Assembly: GCA_934307065.1 (NCBI GenBank)
Contig: CAKRCD010000001.1
Coordinates: 1 to 64,000, forward strand
Length of the DNA stretch: 64,000 nucleotides
Source: an uncultured Bariatricus sp.
GTDB taxonomy: Bacteria > Bacillota > Clostridia > Lachnospirales > Lachnospiraceae
Direction: 5' to 3'
Of this stretch, positions 1 to 8,555 are shown in pieces; the stretch's first letter is position 1, and each line of letters starts with the position of its first letter. A program made the position numbers and the translations under genes. Below the pieces are notes generated by a model. The model made no database searches. It was not told where the DNA came from and was given only the letters and a program-made list of their open reading frames with translations.

Positions 1-122
1 ATGAATAAAATTCCTCTGTCATCATAGACAGAAGCGCCTGTATTATTTCCACAGCGGATCGCACGGTCAAGTCCCATAATAGTGGCGACGGCTCCGTTGA
101 TTTTTTCTGTGTATTTTTCTAG
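1..122 (-). pseudogene. 3' remnant of phage terminase large subunit gene
   Basis: On the minus strand a stop-free frame of about 40 codons runs off the left edge. It contains KINGAVATIMGLDRAIRC followed about five residues later by SVYDDRGILFI. That layout (a K-I-D/N-G-x-V-A-x-I-M-x-L-D-R-A sequence, then SVYD-x-RG close to the C-terminus) is the one I know from the last part of phage terminase large subunits, the DNA-packaging ATPase/nuclease. To the right of about position 122 the frame stays open for a while but no longer resembles terminase, and a separate plus-strand gene begins at 239, so the ATPase and most of the nuclease domain are missing. I infer a decayed prophage fragment. Assignment rests on a short segment and could be coincidental. 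Confidence 0.45.
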
Positions 123-238
123 GTGAAGGATTGAAATTATTTGTGTAGAAAAAAACCTATGTCTGTGTTATCATTAAGTATTGAGAAAGAATTAACAAAA
201 GATGTAACTGTGGTAATGCAAGATGAGAGGAGCAGATT
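123..238 (+). other. Leader region of the histidine-kinase operon
   Basis: This stretch separates the terminase remnant from the first intact gene. A possible -10 box TATCAT lies at 169-174, but I find no convincing -35 at the right distance, so the promoter of the operon is not resolved. A good ribosome site (GAGAGGAG, 226-233) precedes the ATG at 239. No terminator hairpin was seen. Confidence 0.4.
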
Positions 239-1981
239 ATGAGCCAATTAGCAAACGGGCTTACAGCAATCGGAAATAACTATGTATTGTTACTGGTCGG
301 AGCAGCAGAACTTTTTGTAGCAATCATGTTCATATTAAGAAGGATACTTAGAAATATCCGTAAGAAAACAAAGATTAATAAAAGTAATATAGAGAAGGAA
401 ATGCTTCACGAAATGGATGACGGGGAAAAAGAAGCCTATGTTCTGTTTCGCAGAAATGATATGATGCCCGTGTATGGAACAGGAAATCTTAGTACTCTTC
501 TTGGGGTCTCACTTCAGAAATTACAGGAAGATCTTGTAAATCTGCAAAGAGTATGCAAGAAACCAGAGGATATGAATCAATTATGGCAGAGTTATCAGAA
601 CTGGGATGGTCTACATCTGTTAGAAAAACAGGTTCAATTAAAGAATGAACAGTGGATTCAAATTACTATAAAAAGAAGCAGAACAGGCATTTATGATCAG
701 CTTTCTTTCTACGTCATTACAGAGATACATCAGAAAATAGAAGACTATGAGTGCAGACTGATAAAGGCAGAAGAGGAAAGCAAGTCTAAGACGACATTTT
801 TGTCCAGAATGTCTCATGAAATCCGTACTCCAATGAATGGAATTATAGGTATGCTGACATTGGCAGAAGGGAAAATGGAAACATCACATCCGGCCTATCA
901 GTATCTGGAACGGGCAGACGAACTGTCCGATCACTTGTTATCTCTGATTAATGATATTCTGGATATGTCCCGTATCGAGGCTGGGAAAGTGGAACTTGAG
1001 AATCAGCCATTTAGTCTGAGACAGCTTGGAAACAAGCTTTACGACATGTTTGCAAAAGAATTGGATGAAAAAGGAATTCATTATGCAGTAGAAGTGGAAG
1101 AGGTAACTGCGGATTATGTGATCGGTGATGAACTTCGAATCAGTCAGATTATAATTAACTTCCTTTCAAATGCGGTAAAATTTACAAAAGAAGGGGAAAT
1201 TATTCTTACGTTCCGTCAGATGATGAAACGGGATGGAATGGTAGATATGATGATTTGTGTGCATGATACAGGAATTGGTATGAGTTCAGAATTCTTAAAT
1301 CGTATCTTCCGTCCATTTGAACAGGAAAAAATTGAAACAGCAAAAGAATACGGTGGAACGGGACTTGGTATGGCAATCACTGATCAGCTTGTCCGTTTGA
1401 TGGGAGGAGAAATCGTTGTGAAGAGTACACCTGGAAAAGGTTCTGATTTTACAATTTTTCTTCATTTACCAGAAGCAGAAAAGCCGGAAGAAATCGTTGA
1501 ACCTAATCGGAACAATCCTGTACAGAGTGAGGAAAGCGAATGTACAGCATTTAAGGGACGCAGAATTCTCCTGGCAGAGGATAATGAGGTTAATGCCATG
1601 ATTGCAGAAGAAATTCTTGCGAACATGGGGGCAGAAGTAGAAGTAGTAGAGAATGGACAGAAGGCGGTTGACTCCTTTAAGTTACATCCTGAAAATTATT
1701 ATGATATTATTCTTATGGATGTTCAGATGCCAGTAATGAACGGACGGGAAGCCGCAAGAACAATCCGCCGGATGAAAGAACGCCCGGATGCGACATTAAT
1801 TCCGATTTTTGCATTATCAGCAGATGCGTTTGTGGAAGACGAACGTTTATCTATAGAAAGTGGTATGAATGGACATTATGCAAAGCCTGTTGATTTTCAG
1901 GCATTGCAGAGAAATGTTGGTGCATTTCTTGAAAACAGGGAGCAGGATAGGACATGGAAGAAACGAAACGAAAGAAAATAG
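239..1981 (+). CDS. Hybrid sensor histidine kinase with C-terminal receiver domain
   Basis: Membrane-bound two-component sensor of 580 residues. One hydrophobic segment at residues 15-37 anchors it; residues 60-170 look like a PAS-type sensor region without an identifiable ligand. The HisKA box has MSHEIRTPMN with the phospho-accepting His at 193. The ATPase domain shows the N-box INFLSNAVKF (306-315), DTGIGM (343-348) and GGTGLGM (372-378). A receiver domain follows (442-570), with acidic residues AEDN near 446 and the phospho-accepting Asp494 in LMDVQMP. There is no DNA-binding output domain, so signalling must continue through a phosphotransfer partner that is not nearby. The stop overlaps the next gene by 28 bases, which suggests translational coupling to the BspA-like protein and a shared role at the cell surface. 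Confidence 0.93.
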   Translation: MSQLANGLTAIGNNYVLLLVGAAELFVAIMFILRRILRNIRKKTKINKSNIEKEMLHEMDDGEKEAYVLFRRNDMMPVYGTGNLSTLLGVSLQKLQEDLVNLQRVCKKPEDMNQLWQSYQNWDGLHLLEKQVQLKNEQWIQITIKRSRTGIYDQLSFYVITEIHQKIEDYECRLIKAEEESKSKTTFLSRMSHEIRTPMNGIIGMLTLAEGKMETSHPAYQYLERADELSDHLLSLINDILDMSRIEAGKVELENQPFSLRQLGNKLYDMFAKELDEKGIHYAVEVEEVTADYVIGDELRISQIIINFLSNAVKFTKEGEIILTFRQMMKRDGMVDMMICVHDTGIGMSSEFLNRIFRPFEQEKIETAKEYGGTGLGMAITDQLVRLMGGEIVVKSTPGKGSDFTIFLHLPEAEKPEEIVEPNRNNPVQSEESECTAFKGRRILLAEDNEVNAMIAEEILANMGAEVEVVENGQKAVDSFKLHPENYYDIILMDVQMPVMNGREAARTIRRMKERPDATLIPIFALSADAFVEDERLSIESGMNGHYAKPVDFQALQRNVGAFLENREQDRTWKKRNERK

Positions 1982-4900
1982 GGGTTGTAGCATTCTCGGC
2001 GTCAGTTTTGACGGCGGGAACTGTTGCGCTTGCAGCGGCATATCAGGCAGGTATATCTTTTAACCCATCTGGTAAAGACCGGGATATTCAGACGAATCAG
2101 GTTGTTTTTTCAGATGATGACACAACGAATCACACGGAAGACAGTGGAAAAAAAGAAAGTGAACTTCTGCAAAAAGATCAGAACAAGCAGAATAATACAT
2201 CGCTTCGAAATCAGGCCGACTATTTGTTTGATAACGAAAAGCAATTAGGTGATAATGTAGAAAATAATGCAGCGATTAATAATGGAGATAATACTTCAGC
2301 AGGAAATCAGTTGGATGATGGCACACAGAATTCAGGGACAATTCTGGATATAACGGGTAATGATTCCAATGCAGACTTGATTATTGGCGGAAACGGTTCC
2401 GGAACCGGAGAGAATGGAACGAATACCGGTAATGGGAATAATAGCAATCATGGAAACACTGGAAATAATGGTAATACCGGAAATGGCGACAATTCAAACA
2501 CCAATACACATCCGGCAGACAGAGTGCAGGATCCGGACTCCAAGAAAGCACCTGTAAATGATATGTTTACAAACAGGCCGTACTCTGAAAAGGATATGGA
2601 AAACAAGGATAGATTGGTCATTCGGTTTATGCAGCCTGCCAATTCTGGTAACTGTCTGTATATGGGGCAATTGGTAGATAAAGCAAGGGTATATAATGCT
2701 TTGGATACTTATGTGCTAGGATTCAAAGACAGTGACTTGATTCGTTATAACTGGGATGAAACGGCATTGGATGAATATGTCAGAATCGATGGTGTGTCCT
2801 TTGATGGGGGCAAGACATGGCTGACTGTCTTTCCTTTGACGATTCCGACAGAAACAGACCAGGATACTATGCTGATTAAGGCAAGTTATCGATTGAAAAC
2901 AGACGATGAATGGCAGGAATATATAGACCCGGTTACGGAAGAAAGCTGGGTTACTTATGTAGTACAGAAAGCATGTTTGTTTGTTTTGTCAGAACCACTG
3001 ACAGAGGATAGTGAGAAAATTGATGAGTCTAAGATATTAAACAGTGAAGAACTGAAATATCCGGAGGGCGACAGTGTTTCACTATTTAATTATGTGGATG
3101 AGATGCTGAAAATAAATAAAGCCTGTGATACCAATGAATACGACAATATCACTGCGATACATGCACTGGTACCTGGATGGACAGAGAAGGATGAAGTCCA
3201 GCCATGGATTTACCCTGTGACAAAAGGACGCCATATTCTGGAACCTCTTGATTTGATTCCTTTGAGTGACGAATACCGGGCAACCATGAAATATTACTGG
3301 ATGAACGATGATTTTCAGGTGGATTTTGGGGCATCTAATTTATTTAATTTGCAGACAATGACCGGGTATAAGGGAGAGCAGGAGCTTGGAAAAGCTGATA
3401 ATGAATATACAATGCTTCCAATTCCCAAATACATACAATCTGTAGATATTGATGAAAGTGCAGGTGTGTCAGCAGACTATTTGTTTGTTCCGGACACTGT
3501 TTTGTATATTAATGAAAGCAGTCAGGGAATTACGGTAAATCATGCATATAGAGTGGATGCGAATAATCCGAATTATGCATCGACAGAAGATGGAGTCTTG
3601 ACGAATAAAACAGGAACCGAATATCAGGTAATTCCAGCCAGGATTACAGAGTTGAATGTAGAAAAGAATGTAACGAAGATAAACTTATCCGGGAATAACC
3701 AAGTATCTGTTATAAAGCTTGAAGCAGAATCGGCGGTTCAGATTCCGGAGTTTGTGATTGATAAGACGGATATTTTCGGAAATCCAGAAGGAATTAAGGG
3801 TCAAAATTGTAAGATTATTCTGAAAGATTCACTTTTGGATACCTTTGTTCAAGCGAACTTTAATCAGTTTATAGACAGAAATGTTTCTACAGACTTTGCT
3901 AATTTTAGTGAAATTGCCGCTGAAGAAATCCCAGAGATTGTATATACAGTGGATGCCAGTGGACAGATAACAGGAAGTGATGGAGTTCTTCGAAAAGTCA
4001 TAGATACGGGAAGATTTTCTGTACAGATTAATGAGAATGTGCAGATTATAAAAGAGAATGCTTTTACTGGTGTCTATTCTCTGAGCCGGTTGTTAATGCC
4101 TACGAATGGAGAAATAGTAGAGTTGGAAAAAGATTGCTTTGCTGAGAGTAATCTGTCGACGATTGTATGTTATAGTCAGCAACAATATGACTATATTATG
4201 GAAAATCTGGAAAAAAGTGGAGCACCGGAAGGTGTTCGGGTAGAGTTCACAAAGGTTCAGATTTCTAAAGAAGGCTATGCTTATTATAAAGGGGAAGAAG
4301 GAGAGTCAGCCGACTACGTTCTGGTAGCTGCCCCAAAGGATGTAACCGATTTTGATGGAACGGTCACAGCTCAGGATGGCACGAAGATTCCGATTACGAT
4401 TATTGATAATAATGCGTTTGAATTTTGCAGGGATTTGGAGTGGGTTGAATTGCCAGAGAGCATTTCCAAAATAGGATATGAAGCTTTTTATGGCTGTACC
4501 TCTCTTCAAGGGGTAATGATTGATGCTAAGGAGTATATTTACATAGGAAATAAAGCATTTGATGGCTGTGATGCGTTACGATTTGTTGCTTCGAATGCAA
4601 TGACTGCTGAGATGCAGGATGGATATGATCCAATTATTGCACACACCTATGGATGGACACAGATGACCTATTTCTATGCACCGACCAATTCTACAGGATA
4701 CGGTAGCCATGCACTGGCATTTACACCGCAGTCAGGAGTAACATCGTACTCGATGGAAGATATTGGTGGCGGTTGTAAGATGCTGTTTGGTAAGAATGCG
4801 GATGGTTATCCATGGCTTGGCATTCGTTCTGGAGTAAACGTAGGGGCAGAAGTGACCTTGCCTTCTTCTACATCGGAACTTTATAGTTATTCTATGGCTG

Positions 4901-6324
4901 ATATCCGTTCATCAGAAGGAAGCTATCAGTTAAACTGGGATGATTTATGTACATTGAAGTATTTTGATGAGGGAGCCTTCTTTGAGTCAGACCTTGGAGG
5001 AGATATCACACTTACACAGGAAAGTACTTATATAGATAACTACGTTTTTGGTGGCTGCTCGAAGATTACAAATTTTGCGGTAAGAGGGCAGCTCACACAG
5101 CTAGGATATACGGTGTTTAGGGATTGCAGCAGTTTACAATCTGTTACACTGGGAAAGGCAGATAAAGGCGTTGCACTTTCTTCAAATATTTTTTATGGCT
5201 GTAATTCTTTACGTAATCTGATACTGGAGGATTATAGTAATGAATACGCACTTTCCATGCAGGAAGGGTCCCCGTTCCAGTTCAATACCGCATGGACACA
5301 GGAAGAAGAATGGGAGACACTACATATAGAAATCCCTTATGACCCGGAGAACTTTTATATCAAAAAATGGCGCTATTATATGGCAGGTTACCGGGAAGAA
5401 TTTGATGCCCAGGATGGTATCATTCTTCCGGCATACCTGGTTATGTGGGAAGGCTTATATCAGGATTACTTATGGAAAAACGGAGAATATCCGACTTATG
5501 AGCAGATTGATGCAGAAGTGGAAGAAAAGCTTCTGACAGCAGAAAATGGAATCCGTAAAATGATGGGAAAAGAAACTGTGGATGAGCCGACGAATTTCTA
5601 TCCATATCGTAAGGACGGAACCACGCTTACTCTGGTTGGAGCACCATCCAACATTGATTATGCATTCCTATATGGTGAAATGATGGAATTCCCGGAAGGA
5701 TGGTCTTTGGATTATATTGCAAGCGGGGCCTTTTCTAAGAGTAAGCATCTGAAAAGCCTTACGTTTATTGATAATCTGACAGGTATATATCCGAATATTT
5801 TTGAGGGAGTAGAAAGTGATGAAATTACCCTTCGTTTCTGGACAAGTGCCGTTCCGGAGCTGATTGTTGATAAAGAAGGTGTTCCATTTACCTTTGGTGT
5901 GGATAACGCTAAAATCAAACTTGAGATAAATAGTGGTATGGGAGAAGAATTTATTAATGGTTGGTCTTATCCACTGGCCGGATATTCGAATCGCACGGCT
6001 ATGGAAGAAGCTGTGAAAGCTGAAATAGTTGCAGCAAACGGCTCAGAACCGACAAAGGATGAATTAAAGACGGAAGTAGATAAGCGTATTCTTCCATATA
6101 TGAATACCGTTCGCCGATGGCTTGGACTTGCAGCAGTGGAGTCGGTTGATGAGATCAAAGCAGGAACAGCTGCCATTACAGACGATGTTGAAAATGCGAA
6201 TGCTGAAAAACATCTAGAGGATGATAAAAACTTACTGGAAAGTACAGTACAAGGAAACGATGCAAAAAAAGAATATGATTCTATTTCACAGGATAAGGAA
6301 ACGAAAGAGGAGACAGAGGAATGA
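1954..6324 (+). CDS. BspA-like leucine-rich-repeat surface protein, N-terminally anchored
   Basis: Protein of 1456 residues. It starts with a short basic N-terminus and a hydrophobic segment (about 9-33) that can act as signal or anchor, followed by an Asn/Gly/Thr-rich low-complexity linker (about 95-190). The body contains LRR_5 (BspA/TpLRR) units in separated blocks, recognisable by repeats such as IGYEAFYGCTSLQGV, IGNKAFDGCDALRFV and YTVFRDCSSLQSVTL (about 690-730, 805-870, 1030-1090). The acidic C-terminus has neither LPxTG nor a membrane segment. Proteins of this type are exposed binders or adhesins. The gene begins inside the histidine kinase gene and its stop overlaps the MoxR start (ATGA), so it sits in the middle of a tightly coupled operon. 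The ligand is unknown. Confidence 0.88.
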   Translation: MEETKRKKIGVVAFSASVLTAGTVALAAAYQAGISFNPSGKDRDIQTNQVVFSDDDTTNHTEDSGKKESELLQKDQNKQNNTSLRNQADYLFDNEKQLGDNVENNAAINNGDNTSAGNQLDDGTQNSGTILDITGNDSNADLIIGGNGSGTGENGTNTGNGNNSNHGNTGNNGNTGNGDNSNTNTHPADRVQDPDSKKAPVNDMFTNRPYSEKDMENKDRLVIRFMQPANSGNCLYMGQLVDKARVYNALDTYVLGFKDSDLIRYNWDETALDEYVRIDGVSFDGGKTWLTVFPLTIPTETDQDTMLIKASYRLKTDDEWQEYIDPVTEESWVTYVVQKACLFVLSEPLTEDSEKIDESKILNSEELKYPEGDSVSLFNYVDEMLKINKACDTNEYDNITAIHALVPGWTEKDEVQPWIYPVTKGRHILEPLDLIPLSDEYRATMKYYWMNDDFQVDFGASNLFNLQTMTGYKGEQELGKADNEYTMLPIPKYIQSVDIDESAGVSADYLFVPDTVLYINESSQGITVNHAYRVDANNPNYASTEDGVLTNKTGTEYQVIPARITELNVEKNVTKINLSGNNQVSVIKLEAESAVQIPEFVIDKTDIFGNPEGIKGQNCKIILKDSLLDTFVQANFNQFIDRNVSTDFANFSEIAAEEIPEIVYTVDASGQITGSDGVLRKVIDTGRFSVQINENVQIIKENAFTGVYSLSRLLMPTNGEIVELEKDCFAESNLSTIVCYSQQQYDYIMENLEKSGAPEGVRVEFTKVQISKEGYAYYKGEEGESADYVLVAAPKDVTDFDGTVTAQDGTKIPITIIDNNAFEFCRDLEWVELPESISKIGYEAFYGCTSLQGVMIDAKEYIYIGNKAFDGCDALRFVASNAMTAEMQDGYDPIIAHTYGWTQMTYFYAPTNSTGYGSHALAFTPQSGVTSYSMEDIGGGCKMLFGKNADGYPWLGIRSGVNVGAEVTLPSSTSELYSYSMADIRSSEGSYQLNWDDLCTLKYFDEGAFFESDLGGDITLTQESTYIDNYVFGGCSKITNFAVRGQLTQLGYTVFRDCSSLQSVTLGKADKGVALSSNIFYGCNSLRNLILEDYSNEYALSMQEGSPFQFNTAWTQEEEWETLHIEIPYDPENFYIKKWRYYMAGYREEFDAQDGIILPAYLVMWEGLYQDYLWKNGEYPTYEQIDAEVEEKLLTAENGIRKMMGKETVDEPTNFYPYRKDGTTLTLVGAPSNIDYAFLYGEMMEFPEGWSLDYIASGAFSKSKHLKSLTFIDNLTGIYPNIFEGVESDEITLRFWTSAVPELIVDKEGVPFTFGVDNAKIKLEINSGMGEEFINGWSYPLAGYSNRTAMEEAVKAEIVAANGSEPTKDELKTEVDKRILPYMNTVRRWLGLAAVESVDEIKAGTAAITDDVENANAEKHLEDDKNLLESTVQGNDAKKEYDSISQDKETKEETEE

Positions 6325-7262
6325 TTGTAGAACAATCCAAAGAAATTATTGAACAGGTTAATCAGGCATTCATTGGAAAGAATGATATTGTAGAAAAAGT
6401 ACTGATGACTATTTATGCAGGCGGACACATTTTGTTGGAAGATTGTCCGGGGGTCGGGAAAACAACTTTGGCCCTGGCATTTTCCAAGGTGCTCGGACTG
6501 AGCAATAAGCGTATCCAGTTTACAACGGATACGTTGCCGTCTGACATTACGGGATTTACCATGTTTAATCGGGAGACCAATCAGTTAGAGTATATAGACG
6601 GAGCAGCCAATTGTCAGCTTCTTCTGGCAGATGAAATTAATCGTACTTCTCCAAAAACACAGTCCGCTCTGTTGGAGGTCATGGAAGAACATACAATTAC
6701 CGTAGATGGTAAAACACATGTTTTACCGTTGCCGTTTATCTGCATTGCCACACAGAACCCGCTTGGATTTTCGGGAACACAGCCGCTGCCGGAGTCACAG
6801 CTTGACCGTTTTATGGTGTGTCTGTCCATTGGATATCCGACATTGGAAAAGCAGATGAAAATTTTGAGTGCACAGCGTTATCATAATCCACTGCAGGATT
6901 TAAAAACTGTAACAAATGGACAGAATATCTTGGAAATCCAGGATTATTTAAATTCTGTTCGCATGACAGATGGTGTAATGGCTTATGCAATCCGTCTTTG
7001 TGAGGCAACAAGAAATCACGCTCTGGTGGAACTCGGAGTATCACCTCGTGGAGTGTCTGCTCTCGTAAAGATGTCGCGTGCAAATGCAATTTTAAAAGGT
7101 AGAAATTATGTGGTTCCGGAAGATGTTCAGAATGTATTTCTGGATGTGTGTGCGCACCGTCTTGTTCTGAAACCACAGGCGCAGGTAAACGGAGTCGGTG
7201 CAAAAGGAATTCTGGAAAAAATTATGGAGCAGGTAAAGCCACCGGTTGCAGGAGAGAGATAG
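6321..7262 (+). CDS. MoxR-type AAA+ ATPase
   Basis: Cytoplasmic AAA+ ATPase of 313 residues, a usual length for MoxR proteins, which act as chaperones or maturation factors. Visible motifs are the Walker A loop DCPGVGKTT (41-49), Walker B LLADEINR followed by the conserved KTQSALLEVMEE helix near residue 105-125, the sensor ATQNP (about 141-145), and the arginine-containing PESQLDRFM. In many bacteria MoxR genes lie next to a DUF58 protein and a transmembrane transglutaminase; exactly that trio is present here (this gene, 7306-8478 and 8556-10895). The ATG overlaps the upstream stop as ATGA. What it matures here is not known; the adjacent surface protein is an obvious candidate. Confidence 0.93.
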   Translation: MIVEQSKEIIEQVNQAFIGKNDIVEKVLMTIYAGGHILLEDCPGVGKTTLALAFSKVLGLSNKRIQFTTDTLPSDITGFTMFNRETNQLEYIDGAANCQLLLADEINRTSPKTQSALLEVMEEHTITVDGKTHVLPLPFICIATQNPLGFSGTQPLPESQLDRFMVCLSIGYPTLEKQMKILSAQRYHNPLQDLKTVTNGQNILEIQDYLNSVRMTDGVMAYAIRLCEATRNHALVELGVSPRGVSALVKMSRANAILKGRNYVVPEDVQNVFLDVCAHRLVLKPQAQVNGVGAKGILEKIMEQVKPPVAGER

Positions 7263-7305
7263 CAAATAATATCGTCAGGTATTTGACGGTAGAATGGAGA
7301 AAACT

Positions 7306-8478
7306 ATGAAAAAGAATCGATTAGGGTATTTGTTCCTTGTGATTCTGAGTGCGATTTTACTGTTTACTTTTGGTCTTCCATTTTTTCTTCTGTTATTTCT
7401 TTTTTGGATTGGCTTTGCAGTAGTTTTAGGAATTTTGATTCATTATGATGCAAAAAATATGCAGATTCAGGCTCAGTTCAGAATAGATGAAGAGGAGAAA
7501 AAGAAAATTGTACTGAATTTACTTGTAGAGACAAAAGGAATATTGCTGGCATCTAAGGCAGTTGGCATTGAACTGGAATGCCAGAATCGTATGTTCGATA
7601 TTTTTCAGACGAGACGTTTACTGCTTAATTTGGGGGACAAGAAAAGTGAGTATGAGATTCCGGTTTCGAAAGAACAGTGTGGAGAAATTATGGTTCGATG
7701 CCAGGAAGCGTATGTATATGATCTTCTTGGATTATTCAAGGTGCCGATTACGACGTTTGGAGAGATGACAACGGTAATCTATCCACAGAAAGTCCAAATG
7801 CATGTAGAAATGTCAAAGGATATTTACGGAAGACCGAGAGAAGAAGGTCAGATACAGAATCGAAGAGGAAATGATCCAAGTGAAATGTTTGATATCAGGG
7901 AGTATGTACCTGGAGATGATATCCGGGCTGTTCACTGGAAACTGTCCAGTAAGACAGACACATTGATTTTAAGAGAGGCCAGTGATCCGTCTCATTACAA
8001 TCTTGTAGTGTTAATTGATTTGGGGCTGGAAGAGGAGGACGAACCGGTGCCATCAGCGTCACTCAATGCAGCAATTGCGTATGGGGCAGGAATTATGGAA
8101 AAACTGGTAAGACAGAGAGTAGCATTTTGCGTTGTAATACCAACAAAGACTGGACTTCAGGTATATGAAATCCGGGAAGAGCGGGATTTACATCAATTTT
8201 GTGCGATTTGGTATGGAATTCCAATGCAGAGAAACGCGGGAACAGGATTCCAATTGTTTTTAAGAGAGCGGATGGAACAGAAGTTTACAAGGATGCTTAT
8301 TCTGACGGCTGGAAAATATGAGCAGGATTTAAAAGGAATGAGTCAGAGAATCGGAATTACAGTGATTGGAACAACGCAGGAAGAGCGCGTCTTACATACG
8401 AATCTTGGAAACCGTCTGGATATAGTAGAACTTCCGGAAAATCTGGAATCAGACGAACAGTATCGGATTCGTTGTTAA
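7306..8478 (+). CDS. DUF58 domain membrane protein
   Basis: Protein of 390 residues from the ATG at 7306, chosen because GGAG lies seven bases upstream; an in-frame ATG at 7294 has no comparable site. Two hydrophobic segments (about 5-43) are followed by a cytoplasmic or surface region that ends in the DUF58 signature: FDIREYVPGDDIRAVHWK near residues 195-213, then a von Willebrand-A-like fold beginning VVLIDLGLEEED. DUF58 proteins are regularly encoded between MoxR and a transglutaminase-like membrane protein, as here. The biochemical role is not established for the family; a scaffold for MoxR-dependent maturation is the usual proposal. Confidence 0.9.
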   Translation: MKKNRLGYLFLVILSAILLFTFGLPFFLLLFLFWIGFAVVLGILIHYDAKNMQIQAQFRIDEEEKKKIVLNLLVETKGILLASKAVGIELECQNRMFDIFQTRRLLLNLGDKKSEYEIPVSKEQCGEIMVRCQEAYVYDLLGLFKVPITTFGEMTTVIYPQKVQMHVEMSKDIYGRPREEGQIQNRRGNDPSEMFDIREYVPGDDIRAVHWKLSSKTDTLILREASDPSHYNLVVLIDLGLEEEDEPVPSASLNAAIAYGAGIMEKLVRQRVAFCVVIPTKTGLQVYEIREERDLHQFCAIWYGIPMQRNAGTGFQLFLRERMEQKFTRMLILTAGKYEQDLKGMSQRIGITVIGTTQEERVLHTNLGNRLDIVELPENLESDEQYRIRC

Positions 8479-8555
8479 TGCAGAAGTATTTCTGATATCA
8501 TTAACATAATCCCGAAGTTTGAATATGAAATTAAAAGAAAGTAAGGAAATTATTT

